64,000 nucleotides of DNA from positions 28,994,326 through 29,058,325 of the forward strand of contig NC_059362.1 of assembly GCF_019703515.2 (NCBI RefSeq), read 5' to 3'. Positions 21,520 through 33,424 of the stretch are shown here, piece after piece; within the stretch, counting starts at the first letter, position 1, and the number at the start of each line of letters is the position of its first letter. The stretch is from Myxocyprinus asiaticus. Lineage: Eukaryota; Chordata; Actinopteri; Cypriniformes; Catostomidae. The notes below the pieces were generated by a model. That model made no database searches. It had not been told where the DNA came from and worked only from the letters and a program-made list of their open reading frames with translations. The position numbers and the translations under genes were made by a program.

Positions 21520-24500
21520 CACCAATGAGCCAAAACATTATGACTACTCACGGGTGAAGTGAATAACATTGATCAGCTCCTTACAAGGTGACATGTCATG
21601 GTCTGGGTAGATCAGATGGTAAGCAAACAATTAGTTCTCGTAGTCAACGTGTTGAATGCCGGAGAAATGGGCAGGAGTAAAAAACTGAGCAACTTTGACA
21701 AGGGCCAAATTGTTATAGCCAGATGACTGAGTCAGAGCATCTCTGAAATGGCAAGGCTTGTGTAGTGCTCCCGGTGAGCAGTGGTGACACCCAAGGCTCA
21801 TCGATGCATGAGGGTAACGAAGGCTATCCTGTCTGGTCCGAACCAACAGAAGGTCAACTGTGGTACAAGTCACAGAAAATGTTAATGATGTTTATGGGAG
21901 GAATGTGTTACAACATATAGTGCATCGCACCCTGCTGCGTATGAGGCTGCGTAGTGGGAAACCGGTCAGAGTGCCCATGATGACCCCTGTCCACCATCTA
22001 CAGTGCCTACAATGGGCACGCAAGTGTTAGAACTGGAACTTGGAGCAGTGGAAGAAGGTCGCCTGTTCCAATGAGTCCTGTATTCTTTTACATCACTTGG
22101 ACGGCCATGTACATGTGCGCTGTTTACCTGAGGATGTGATGCACCAGGTTGCACTGTGGGAAGATGACAAGTAGGTGGAGGGAGTGTGATGCTCTGGGCA
22201 ATTTTCTGCTGGGAAACCCTGAGTCCAACCATTCATGTGGACATCAATTTGACATGTCCCACCTATATATTTGTCTCACAAGCTGCTGCCTGTCCGTCAG
22301 AAAGCTGGTAATCCACTGACAGATAGACATGGGAACAGAGAGTTGGTGTAATTTATTCTGGAGTATAACTGGGATGATGGTGTTGAAAGCCGAACTGAAG
22401 TCCACAAAAAGGATCCTTGCATATGTCCCTGGTCTGTCCAGATGTTGCAGGATATGATGCAATCCCATGTTGACTGCATCATCCACAGGCCTGTTTGCTC
22501 AATAAGCAAATTGAAGGGGATCTAGAAAGGGTCCAGTGATGTCCTTCAGGTGGGCCAACACCAGTCTCTCAAATGATTTCATGAACACAGATGTCAGGGC
22601 GACAGGTCTGTAGTCATTAAGTCCTGTGATTTTTGGTTTCTTTGGGACAGAAATAATGATTGAGCATTTGAAGCAGCATGGGACTTCACACTGCTCCAGT
22701 GATCTATTGAAGATGGGGGCCAGCTGGTTAGCACAGGATCGAAGACACGCTGGTGAGACGCCATCTGGGCCTGAAGCTTTCCTCGTCTTTGGTTTCCGAA
22801 AGATGCGGCTCACATCATCTTCACAGATCTTAAGTGCAGGTTGAGTAGCAGGAGGGGGGAGGAGGGGGTTGGTGTTTGTGTGAAGTGAAGGTCAGAGTGG
22901 GTGTGGAGTGTGAGATTGGGCCTTTCAAATCTGCAGTAGAACACATTCAGGTCGTCAGCCAGTTGTTGGTCCACCACAGGGTTGGGGGTAGGAGTCCTGT
23001 AATTTGTGAGTTGTTTCATGCCACTTCACACTGATGCAGGGTCGTTAGCTGAAAACTTGTTTTTCAGCTTCTCAGAGTATCTTCTTTTAGCCACTCTGAT
23101 TTCCTTGTTCAGTGTGTTCCTGGCCTGATTGTACAAGACTTTATCCCCACCTCTGTAAGCATCCTCTTTGGCCTGACGAAGCTGCCTGAGCTCTGCTGTA
23201 AACCACGGTTTGTCGTTGTTGAACTTTAAATAAGTCCTAGTAGGAATGCACATATCCTCACAGAAACTGATATATGATGTAACAGTATCTGTGAGCTCAT
23301 CCAGGCCTGTGGTTGCAGCCTCAAAAACACTCCAATCTGTGCAATCGAAGCAGGCTTGTAGTTCCTGCTCTGCTTCATTGGTCCATCTCTTTACAGTCCT
23401 TACTACTGGCTTGGTTGATTTTAATTTCTGCCTGTAGGTTGGAAGAAGATGAACCAGACAGTGATCAGAGAGTCCCAAAGCTGCTCTAGGAACAGAGCGA
23501 TACGCATCCTTTATTGTTGTGTAGCAATGATCCAGTATGCTCCTGTCTCTGGTGGGGCATGTAATGTGCTGTTTGTATTTGGGCAGTTCACGTGTGAGAT
23601 TTGCTTTGTTAAAATCCCCAAGAATAATAATAACTGAGTCCGGGTATAGTTGTTCCGTGTCTGTGATTTTATCAGTCAGCTGTTGCATTCAAACACCCGT
23701 TTGGCGCGATATACACACTTACCAGAATAAACGAGGAAAACTCCCACGGCAAGTAGAAAGGCTTACAGTTAATAAAGAGCGCTTCCAAATTAGGACAGCA
23801 CATCTTCTTTAATGTTGTTCCATCTGTACACCAACTTTCATTGATGTAAAAGCATGTTCCACCGCCTCTCGTTTTCCCCGTTAAGTCCGTGATGCGATCC
23901 GCTCTGAACAGCTGGAAGCCCGGCAGATGTAACGCGCTGTCCGGAATGGCTTCACTCAGCCAGGTTTCTGTGAAGCACAAGGCAGCAGAGGTTGAAAAGT
24001 CCTTGTTTGTGCGGGTGAGGAGATGTAGTTCGTCTGTTTTGTTAGGAAGAGAGCAGAGATTTGCAAGATGAATGCTCGGCAGCATTGTTCGAAAGCCCCG
24101 CCGATGGAGTTTGACCAGCGTCCCTCGCCTGCGTCTCCTGAACAACAAAGCCGCGCCTCCAACTAAAATGTCTAGCAAAATGTCTGAATATTCAAAAACC
24201 GGGAAAAGACTGTCTGGTATAAGCTGTTGAATGTTCAGCAGTTCGTCTCTGGTAAAACTGACTGGAAAAAGATTACTAAACACAGGACAAACAAACAAAA
24301 ACAACAAAACAATAGGACCGCTCCACACTGAGGCTGCCATCCGCAGCGCCATCATAATAATAAAAAATAAAATAAAAAAACATGATGGAAGAGTTCAAGG
24401 TGTTGCCCTGGCCTCCAAATTCCCCAGATCTCAGTCCGATTGAGCATCTGTGGGATGTGCTGGAACAACAAGTCCAATCCACAGTGGCTCCACCTTGCAA

Positions 24501-24665
24501 CTTACAGGACTTGAAAGGCTTGCTGCTAATGTCTTGGTGCCAGATACCACAGGACTTCAGGGGTCTTGCAGAGTCCATGCCTCTGTGGGTTGGCACTGTT
24601 TTGGCGGCACACGGAGGACCAACAGCATATTAGGCAGGTGGTCATAATGTTTTGGCTCATCAGTG
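21520..24665 (+). mobile_element. Tc1-like transposon split by a LINE
   Basis: Left end CACCAATGAGCCAAAACATT and right end, in reverse complement, CACTGATGAGCCAAAACATT are flanked by TA (21518-21519, 24666-24667). Transposase coding is in two parts: 21660-about 22275 with many stops (GRSKKLSNFDKGQIVIAR, helix-turn-helix), and 24382-24633 (LPWPPNSPDLSPIEHLWDVL, catalytic Glu). The middle segment with the second catalytic Asp is missing, and a Rex1-like LINE sits there instead. Confidence 0.85.
22276..24355 (-). mobile_element. Rex1-like LINE, 5' portion, inserted in a Tc1
   Basis: Minus-strand frames give the LINE N-terminus at 24355 (MMALRMAAS), the endonuclease (24355-23672 and 23688-23026 with CFTETWLSEAIPDSA, RGGGTCFYIN, ILGDFNKANL and LGLSDHCLVHLLP), then RT start (22813-22499, KASGPDGVSPACL and NDYRPVALTSVF) and RT motif A (22486-22244, ILFVDFSSAFNTI). 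It stops at about 22275 before the FADD motif, so the 3' half is lost. Several frameshifts. An A-rich tract (24357-24379) abuts its 5' end. Confidence 0.85.
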
Positions 24666-24679
24666 TATAGAGTATACAG

Positions 24680-25020
24680 TACTGTGCAAAAGTTTTAGGA
24701 AGTTATGAAAAATGTTGCATAGTAAGGATGTTTTCAAAAATAATGCCATGAATAAATTTGTATTCATCAATTAACTTCATACAAGGTGCAGTGAACATAA
24801 AAAAAGACTTAATATTTGTTGTGACCACCCTATGCCTTTATAACAGCTCCAATTCTTCTTTGTACACTTGGGCACAGTTTTTCAAGGTAGTTGGCAGATA
24901 GGTTGTTCCTAGCATCTTGGAGAACTTGCCACAGTTCTATGTATATAAGCTGTCTCAATTGTTTCTGTCTCTTCCTCTAATCCCAGACTGACTCAGAGAT
25001 GTTGAGATCCAGGCTCTATA
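24680..25020. mobile_element. Tc1-like transposon end fragment
   Basis: Starts ACTGTGCAAAAGTTTTAGG, a Tc1-family terminal repeat, followed by degraded antisense transposase text (for example AGAACTTGCCACAGTTCT and GATGTTGAGATCCAGG). No second terminus is seen. Confidence 0.65.
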
Positions 25021-25714
25021 TACATTATATATATACTGTACTATACCTTAATAAAATCATTTGTCTTATTATGGTTATTTTATATATTCCATATATATTG
25101 TCAATAGGAAATATCATCTTTAGATTTTCAAACATTCCTTCTGCAAATACAATAGAATAGAAGTAGAACAAGGTCCTGCACCATACTACTCATACTGCCA
25201 TAGACACATTTAGTAGAAGTAGTAAGAGTAGTATGGGAACTCAGGCACTGTGAATTCAGCAACAGTGGGCCGATAGATTTGCTGCTGAAATCGGTCTGTG
25301 CTTACTGAATTTCAAATTACTGCTCCCCAGTGGCCGAATCAGAAAGTGTTGTTGAACATATAGACATATATGAGCTCCAGTTTTTGGGTGAAATGCCCAC
25401 AGGATGGCGCCAAAAGCATGTTGTATTTGTTGTAGGAAATGAAGTAAAACAGTTAACAGGTGTGCATATTTCATTAACTCTACCCCAACCCAAACCCAAA
25501 CCCTGAACCTAACCTTTAGTGGAGTCAGAATTACATTTTTAAGCGAAAATGCAACTTCAGAATCACACTCACCATTGTTTATGTGAATACAACACCTTCT
25601 TGGTTCCCATTAGGACCAGAACCTGCATTTCGGAGGTTGCTCACATTTGAACTGATGCAAAAATGTTTGATGGTGGATGGTGCTTGTCAGTGAGGATACA
25701 TGTATTTTCGAAGG
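25021..25714. other. Intergenic, nothing recognised
   Basis: AT-rich DNA with a short stretch of CCCAAACCCAAACCCTGAACC type at about 25485-25515. No gene signal. Confidence 0.6.
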
Positions 25715-25719
25715 CAGCA

Positions 25720-26209
25720 TGTCATGGGATTATTCAGCCCCTGTTTGTTTTGTGTGTCTTCCCTCATGTTGTTGTGGGTGTGGCGTTAATTACGCGGCGG
25801 CGTTGCTCAGCAACGCTTATTACCAGCCGCTGCCTGATTAACGCGACACCTGCACACTATCTCCTTTCCCCTTTATAAGCAGCCCTTTGTGTGAGTTGTG
25901 TTTGTCAGATCATTCTCATGTGTTGTGCTTTGTCTCTCTCATGCTCACGCTCTTTTCTTGTTTTTTAGTTGGATTTACCTTAACCTGTTTTCCTGTGCTC
26001 CAGTCATATATCTCTCTCAGAGATCATCTTTGCCTTCATCATCCCACCTCACTGCAGTCATTGCCTGCCAAGCTTCATCGTCATCTTCATCATCATCACC
26101 ATTTGGATTACTCTTGCTATTGGATTGTCTGCTGTGTTTAACCACTCTATATTCCATTAAATATCATTTGAACTGTTACCTGCATCTGGGTCCTCTATTT
26201 ATCATAACA
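25720..26209 (+). repeat. 5' LTR of the gypsy element
   Basis: 490 bp from TGTCATGG to CATAACA (TG...CA ends). A TATAAG box lies at about 25873-25878, so transcription would start within about 30 bp after it. Confidence 0.85.
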
Positions 26210-26228
26210 TAATGATCCGACCAACATC

Positions 26229-26660
26229 ATGGACCCAGCAGGACTTGCCGAGATCCAGCAGTTCCTCTCTCGTCAGGATTCCTGTCTCGCTCAGCAAGAG
26301 GAGGTCACGAGATCCACTGGGCGAGCCATCAAAGATTTGGCAGCACAATTCCCCGAACTCTCCTTCCCCATCTGGTGACTGTCATCTTAAGATGAGTCCC
26401 CTGTGCCCACACTGCCACCCCCGCCGGAGTCAGCACCACCCACTGCTTCACGATCTGAGCCTCGGATCAACCCTCCAGCATCCTATTCGGGTGGGCCTAA
26501 CTATTGCAGAGCTTTTTTATCCCAGTGCTGTCTGAGGGAGAACCCATGCAGGTGGGTCCCGGGAGGAGAAGAACTGCCGACGCACACAAGGTCTGTGTCT
26601 CTACTGTGGATCTCCAGGTCATCAAGCACATTCCTGTCCGGTAAAAGAGAGAGCCCACCA
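26229..26660 (+). pseudogene. gypsy gag remnant with CCHC zinc knuckle
   Basis: Begins MDPAGLAEIQQFLSRQDSCL at 26229 and meets a stop after about 45 codons. Near 26597-26640, in another frame, CLYCGSPGHQAHSC forms a C-x2-C-x4-H-x4-C nucleic-acid-binding knuckle. Most of the capsid coding is absent, indicating an internal deletion. Confidence 0.75.
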
Positions 26661-26699
26661 GTAGTTCAAAGGTTACTGCTGGGTAGTTCATTCCAACAG

Positions 26700-28709
26700 A
26701 AATCCTCATCTTCAACTCTCCTCCCGGTACGACTGCAGTGGGGTTCTCTGCATCACTCCTGTCAAGCCCTAGTCGACTCCGGTGCTGAGGCCAACCTCAT
26801 TGATGCTTCCCTGGTCAAGATCCCCACTTCTACTCTCAATGTCAAGATTCCGGTCAATACTCTAAACAACACTCAACTTACGGAAATAACTCCCTGCACC
26901 ACCGCCTTAAACCTCACTGTCTCCAGTAATCATTCTGAACTCACCTCATTTTACATTCATTGACTCTCTACTCACCCCAGTCATCCTAGGACATTCATGG
27001 TTATCCACACACAATCCTCACCTTTGCTGGTCTGGTAACACGATTTTGGCTTGGAGTACTTTCTGCCATGCTTCTTGTCTTTTGTCTGCGCCTTCCCCTG
27101 TTTCTTGTTCTGTGTTGCAGGATGAACCGGTGGATGTTTCCAGAGTTCCCATGGAGTACCACGACCTGAGAAGGGTGTTCAGTAAGTCTCGGGCTGCATC
27201 TCTTCCTCCTCATCGTCCCTATGATTGTGCTATAGATCTTAAATCAGGTACATTTCCCCCCAAGGGTGGATTATACTCACTCTCGGCTCCTGAAAGGGAG
27301 GCCATGGAGAAATACATTTCTGATTCTCTGGCAGCCAAGATCATTCGATCCTCTTCCTCTCCTGCAGGTGCGGGGCTCTTTTTCGTGGATAAGAATGATG
27401 GCTCCCTTCGTCCCTGTATTGACAATCGGAGACTGAATGATATCACCATTAAGAACACCTACCCTTTACCGTTGACGTCATCAGCCTTCGAGCGTCTGCG
27501 GGGTGGCAACTTTTTCATGAAATTGGACCTTCGCAATGCTTATCTTCTGGTCTGCATAAGAGAGGGCGATGAGTGGTAAACTGCTTTTAACACCCCTAGG
27601 GGGCACTTTGAGTATCTGGTGATGCCTTTTGGCTTAGCCAATGCCCCCGCAGTTTCCCAGGCATTAGTCAATGACGTGCTGAGATATATGATCGATCAGT
27701 TAATTTTTGTCTACCTGGATGACATTCTGATTTTTTCTCATTCTCTCCAGGAAGATGTTCAGCACATCAGACGAGTGCTCCAACGGCTGCTAGAGAATGG
27801 GCTTTTTGTCAAGGCCGAGAAGTGCGAGTTCCACGCTCGATTGGTAACCTTTCTAGGATTCATCGTGTCACCGGAGGGGATTCAGGTAGACTCAGCTAAG
27901 ATTAAGGCTGTGGTAGATTGGCCAACCCTGGATTCTCATAAGGCCCTGCAGAGATTCTTGGGTTTCGCCAATTTTACCGATGTTTCATTCGCAATTACAG
28001 CCAACTAGCCGCGCCTCTGACGGACCTTACCTCCACCAAGACTGAGTTTTGCTGGTCAAGGGAGGCTGACCTGGCTTTCTCCAAACTCAAGGGACACTTT
28101 GTTTCGGCCTCCATTCTTGTTACCCTTGACCCGTCTTGTAAGGTTGTTGTTTGTCTCCTGCCGAACGTAATTATGACACTGGTAATCATGAGTTGCTGGC
28201 AATTAAGTTAGCCTTGGATGAGTGGCGCCATTGTTTAGAGGGGTCTGGGGTACCTTTCATTGTCTGGACTGATCATAAAAATCTTGAGTACATTCGCACC
28301 GCTAAACGTCTGAACTCCAGGCAAGCCCAGTGGGCTCTTTTTTTGGTCGCTTTAATTTTTCCATCTCTTACTATCCTGGTTCCAAAAACATCAAACTGGA
28401 CGCTTTGTCTCATATTTTTGATCGTTCCGAGCGACCGATCTCTCTGGAACCTATCGTCCTTACCAAGTTGGTGGTGGCAGCAGTATTGTGGGAGACTGAG
28501 TCGAAGGTCCGCACGGCCTTACAAGGGTAATGCCCCCGCTTAAAACCCCACCGGGCCATTTGTATGTGCCGGAGTCTGTCCATTCAGACGTTTTCAGTTG
28601 GTGTCATTCCTCCAAAGTAGCCTGTCACCCTGGAGTTGTGCGCACCCTGGCTCTGGTCAGACAGAGATTTTGGTGGTCATGCATGGCCCGTGATGTTCGT
28701 CAGTTAGTT
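26700..28709 (+). pseudogene. gypsy pol: protease, RT, RNase H, partial integrase
   Basis: Order on the plus strand: aspartic protease with ALVDSGAEANLIDASLV (about 26770-26815); RT from 27120 with the block [26 protein letters not shown] (first catalytic Asp) and the YLDD box at about 27710; RNase H with [19 protein letters not shown] (about 28170) and [10 protein letters not shown] (about 28265); and the H2C2 part of integrase (HPGVVRTLALVRQRFWW, about 28630). There is a stop at 27577-27579, a frame loss near 27980-28150, and an abrupt end at 28709 where LTR sequence begins. The integrase catalytic core is missing. Confidence 0.9.
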
Positions 28710-29020
28710 GTGTTTGTCAGATCATTCTCGTGTGTTGTGCTTTGTCTCTCTCATGCTCACGCTCGTCTTGTTTTTACCTTAACTTGTTTTCCTGTGCTCC
28801 AGTCATATACCTCTCTCAGTACCCTCTGCATTTGGTCATCTTTGCCTTCATCATCCCACCTCACTGCAGTCATTGCCTGCCAAGCTTCGTCGTCATCTTC
28901 CTCATCATCGCCATTTGGATTACTCTTGCTGTTGGATTGTCTGCTGTGTTTAACCACTCTTTATTCCATTAAATATCATTTGAACTGTTACCTGCATCTG
29001 GGTCCTCTATTACCATAACA
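28706..29020 (+). repeat. Truncated 3' LTR of the gypsy element
   Basis: Matches 25894-26209 of the 5' LTR but lacks its first 174 bp including the TATA box. An AGTT shared by integrase and LTR marks the join. The two LTRs also differ by several indels, for example an extra ACCCTCTGCATTTGG stretch here. Confidence 0.85.
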
Positions 29021-31179
29021 CAGCATGTCGATTTCCTGTGTGATCATGTTGAATCTTCTTGCGAATTAATAAGTACTGTGCATTTCCACACAAGATTTCT
29101 CTTATATATACTTTTAATACTTTCATTTGCAATAGGGCAGTCTTAACTGCGGCAGGCATTTTTTTGTAAATGCAGCGCAATCTATAATAAGCCTAATTTA
29201 CATAGAAAGGAGGCATGTTTGCACGGAAAGGAATGACAATTACTTTATTTACTTACTTAAGATGCACTGGGTTGCGGGTGGTTATTTAATAAGACGCAGG
29301 TTTTGCGCTAAAATACCACATGCAAAAGTGGCGCAACCGTTAATGAATTTGCCCCAATGTATTTATTTAATTAAATCACAGCTTTACTGGGATTTATAAT
29401 CACACTGGGCCATGTAGTGGATTGCTTATCTGGAGGTGAGAAACTACTGTCAAAAACACACAGAAACTCCTAAAAACATGTATGTACGCATGTATTTTTG
29501 CTTAAATAGTTGATCACATATGTCCTGTAAAATTGAGCCTTGAAAAGATTGGGAACCCTGGAACATTGGTTAGTTGTGTTTTCTCTATCTTTGGATTAAA
29601 CAAGTGTGATTATAAACCTTTTATAACTTTTATTTATGATTATAAAGGTAATAGAAAACATATTTTCACCTTTCACTTTCAAAAATAGCCATGAAAGTCA
29701 TCATTCATCAGGTACATGTACTGTACTGTTTTATTTTTTAAATACAGAACAGCCGTGGTTAGTGATTTGACCTGTTTGTTGAAGTTATCACTGCTTCTGA
29801 CTGATACAGTACAGTGGTGGAGGCTGTACGAATTACAGGATCCACTTAAACATGAGTTGAAACGGAGTTAGCAGGCATGCTCACTCCAGGAAATTAAAAG
29901 CTAGAACTACTTCCTTTCAACTTCCTGCATAGCCTTTCATCTTGTGCCAGTGCCTTAATGAATAGTAAATTATTAGTCTCTGCTTCCTCTTTTGCCACTG
30001 ATAGTTTACATTGGACATTTACCTTGATTCAAACTATTGTGGAAAATGGCATTTCATGCTATTGTGCACTGTAAACAAACATATGGGCGGCTGTGCACTG
30101 TGCATACCACTGCTAATGAGTTACAGTGGTTTCCTATTGGTCAAATTGAAAACAAAGCTTGACATTACAGATGTAAGTGGTATTAAACTGTAACTAACTG
30201 GTCAGCATTTATTTTGATCTTTAGTGTTGGCCAAATGACAATAAAATAGACATCAATGTGTCAAGATGTAAAATTAGATATTTGTAGATCACGAAATGTG
30301 GGACACTTTTTAAAATATATAAATATATATATATATATTACAGTTTCTCTATTTAATATTTCTACCTTATTCTTCTGTAAAGTTTAGTGGCGATATTTTG
30401 CTATTTAATTACACTGGTATTGTGAGAGGCTCTAAGCCATTTGGCAACATATTTTAATATAACCAATGACAAACTGTCAGAAAGTGACCCACTTTACCCT
30501 TTATTTACCATATTCATGTAATAATGTTTTCTCACAACATTCTCTTGCAAACTGGAATGGTGTATAAAACAGAACCACAATAAAATGCAGATTCATTTTG
30601 TGTTTAAGATGATGCATTAAAGTTATGACATCAGTGTCGTTGCTAATTCTGCTCTTAAACCATTTTCTTGAAACTAGAGGAGATCTCTGCTGGAAGTTTT
30701 AAATGACAAAAATGTGTGCTGCTTTCATGCAAAGAATGCATCTGCAGTGTTGTGCATGTGTTTGCTATTTGCAGCTGGTAGAATATTAAGAGACTTAAGG
30801 CTTGCGTTAGAAAAGATTAGAAATATCAACCTCCATATCAAGAATCTTCAGATTGTTTTGGAACATTCAGCTGTAGGCACTGAAATTGCTTGTTGGCCTA
30901 ATGGACCACTGAAAGTGCCCTCAAAATATTCTTGAAGAGAGAGAACCAGATTCATCAACATGTTTCCACTACTCCCCGATAGACAAATAGATAAGTGACG
31001 GTGGAATCATTGTTTGATTTAATACTGTAGTTCATCCAAAAATTATCTTTGATGCATGCACAGAATGCTGTTTACACACTATGTGCATGTGTCAAGCTTA
31101 AGGAAGTGTAATAAAGCTTCTCTCATTAATGTACCAAGAAGACTGCAGATGTATAAGTGAAAGAGGAGTTACATTTTAG

Positions 31180-31440
31180 TCTGTTTTTCACCCAAAACCA
31201 ATGACATAGATTAAACTACTTGAGTATGGATTACCTTTATGCTGCCCTAATGTCCTGTTTGGAGCTTGAAAGTTTTTGGACCCCACTGACTGGCACTGTA
31301 TGGATATAAACACATCATATATCCTTAAAAATATCTTTGTTTGTGTTCCATAGAAGAAAGAAAGTCATACAAGTTTGAGACAGCATAAAGGTGAGTAAAT
31401 GATGAGAAAATATTATTTTTTTTAGTTAACTGTTTCTTTA
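31180..31440. repeat. Fragment of the cyprinid TTAA-type MITE
   Basis: Contains GAAGAAAGAAAGTCATACAA and GGTGAGTAAATGATGAGAAA, then ends in ACTGTTTCTTTAA. The ATGGATTACCTTTATGCTGC part matches the arms of the fold-back element at 44.5-45.2 kb, so both come from the same family. Confidence 0.6.
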
Positions 31441-32143
31441 AATTACAGTCAAAATACATTAAATAACCCCTTCAAAAAAGGATGCTCTGGTCTTATGTCT
31501 TCATTGCATAATACTAAGAAAAGTTTTACTTGTGCTACTGTCTTTGAAGGTTTACTAATTGTTCTAACATTATAGTAGGCATGTCAAATTAGATTGCAAA
31601 CTATATTTTGCTATAATTGCTTATGCATTATAGCACTTACAACACTTAAAATTTATATATATATATTATAGATATGTTTATGTGAAAATATACATGGCAA
31701 AACATTTTAAAAAACACAAAGATCATTTCAGTGAGGAAACATTACAATTACCAAGCTAAACCACTGCCCAGTATAAATTACTGCTCAAATCACTGTTGTT
31801 TCATATGTGAAAATCATCACATTCACAGAATTCTAACAATCCAAAAGTAGAACAGAAAACCTCTAATAGCGGTCATTTGAACAGCACAGTATTGCTGTTT
31901 TTACTCCCTTGAACACATCAAAAACAACCTCAAGATTTATATACATACAACCAGACAGTACCTCAGACATTTTAAATTGACAGCTTCTATTCATATAGCA
32001 ACTATTTTATTATTACACGTTTATTTAAACCATAAATATAAATGGGGGGCCTGACCACTTACTATTTAGGAACATTGTAAAACCAAACCAAAAAGCAGGA
32101 TTGTATAGAAAAAGCATAACAGAAATGGAGTGAAGTAGACTTC

Positions 32144-32300
32144 AAGGAATAGTTTACCCAAAAAGGAAAATTCTGTCATCATTTTCTCACCCTCATGTTG
32201 TTGGGTGGAAGACAGTCTTCAATCTTTCTCCATACAATGAAAGTGAATTTTAACTAAGGCTGTCATTCTGCAAAACATATCTGTTTGAGCTTCATAAAGA
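32144..32300. repeat. Half of a cyprinid TTAA-type MITE
   Basis: Starts GGAATAGTTTACCCAAAAAG and contains TCACCCTCATGTTGTTG and CCATACAATGAAAGTGAAT, the usual left half of this MITE. The right half is missing. Confidence 0.6.
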
Positions 32301-32699
32301 AGCTTGGTAATTAACCTTCAAGCTATATCAAGTGTATGTTATGATGAGGTCTTCTTTACTGTTTTTGTCTATTGGAATTTTGGACATCTAATACAAAAAC
32401 CAGTTGACATGCTTTCCAACTTTGCAATCTTGTGCCCAGATCATCCCTGGATCTTCACCGTAACCCGTTTCAAACCTGAAAACTGCTTTGATCCTTAGCC
32501 AGTATAATATGAAAGATATGCATGCCTGTCTTCAGAATAGACAAGGTGGACTTTTCTCAGCTTTAAAAAAAAAAACTTGGTACTAACATTGACCTTGGTC
32601 TACAATATCTATTTGGGTTTCTTTTTAAAGCATGTAAGCTATGTAGCAATTTGGTTTCAAGTACATGTGGGGGCCCAGTCAATACACACAAGATACCCT

Positions 32700-32942
32700 T
32701 TATGAAGTTGATTTTGCAATTATTGTACCGTCTTGTACTGTTTGCACACGTTTGCATGTGCACTTTATGTAGAAATGTGTAGGTCTTATTTCGTTCTATG
32801 TAGTCTCATGTAGTTCTGTGTTTGTTTTATGTTGTTTTATGTAGCACCATGGTCCTGAAGGGATGTTGTTTCATTTCACTGTGTACTTTACTAGCTGTAT
32901 ATGGTTGAAATGACAATAAAAGTCACTTGACTTGACTTGATT
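32700..32942 (+). mobile_element. LINE 3' end (tail only)
   Basis: The end reads GAAATGACAATAAAAGTCAC followed by a short TTGAC repeat (32925-32942). This is the same kind of tail as the LINE at 54.9 kb (GACAATAAAGTGATTTGATT, minus strand). No coding part is preserved. Confidence 0.55.
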
Positions 32943-33127
32943 TATAATCATATAATACAGACTTTGACCTTTGGTGCCATGCACAAAAAAAAAAAAAAAA
33001 AAAAAAATCACTGGAAATGGTTGTCGGCATTTAGACTCACTGTTGCACAAATAAAATCTTGTGAGGCAAAAACTCATAAAAAGCAGCAAAAGCAAATAAA
33101 CATCTGTTTTACAATTTCTAGCATCTG

Positions 33128-33360
33128 TTTATTATTTCGAAGTATGTATCAAAATAATTGCTATATGAAAAAATAGCATTTTGCATTGTATAACTAAGTA
33201 AAAATGTTTACAGTCAAGCATCAATACTTGTACAAAAATAACAACACAATAAAGATAAAGACAATGAACAGAACAGAACATCCTCACATCAGTGTGCAAA
33301 CTGTTTAGGAAATGCCTCCTCATCAGGCTGCACTCCATGATAAATTATTTAAATAGCTTT

Positions 33361-33424
<64 letters not shown>

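Larger units (their letters stand above)
25720..29020 (+). mobile_element. Ty3/gypsy LTR retrotransposon with internal deletions
   Basis: A 5' LTR (25720-26209) and a shortened 3' LTR (28706-29020) enclose a plus-strand gag-pol remnant. Identical CAGCA pentamers flank the whole (25715-25719 and 29021-29025), a 5-bp target duplication typical of integrase-mediated insertion. Protease, RT and RNase H are recognisable; the integrase is cut off in its zinc-binding region and gag is largely missing. Stops and frameshifts make it non-autonomous. Confidence 0.9.
29026..32699. other. Intergenic between gypsy element and thbs1 3' side
   Basis: AT-rich. Short (TA)n at about 30317-30338. MITE fragments at about 31180-31440 and 32144-32300 are listed separately. 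No coding signal; all frames are short and lack family features. Confidence 0.6.

Noticed and set aside
24382..24633. 83-codon plus-strand ORF that looks like a small gene
   Set aside because: It is the catalytic-Glu end of a Tc1 transposase and lies within the transposon's inverted repeats.
31180..32300. Possible distal exons of another gene 3' of thbs1
   Set aside because: The text matches parts of the cyprinid TTAA-MITE and has no open coding frame.
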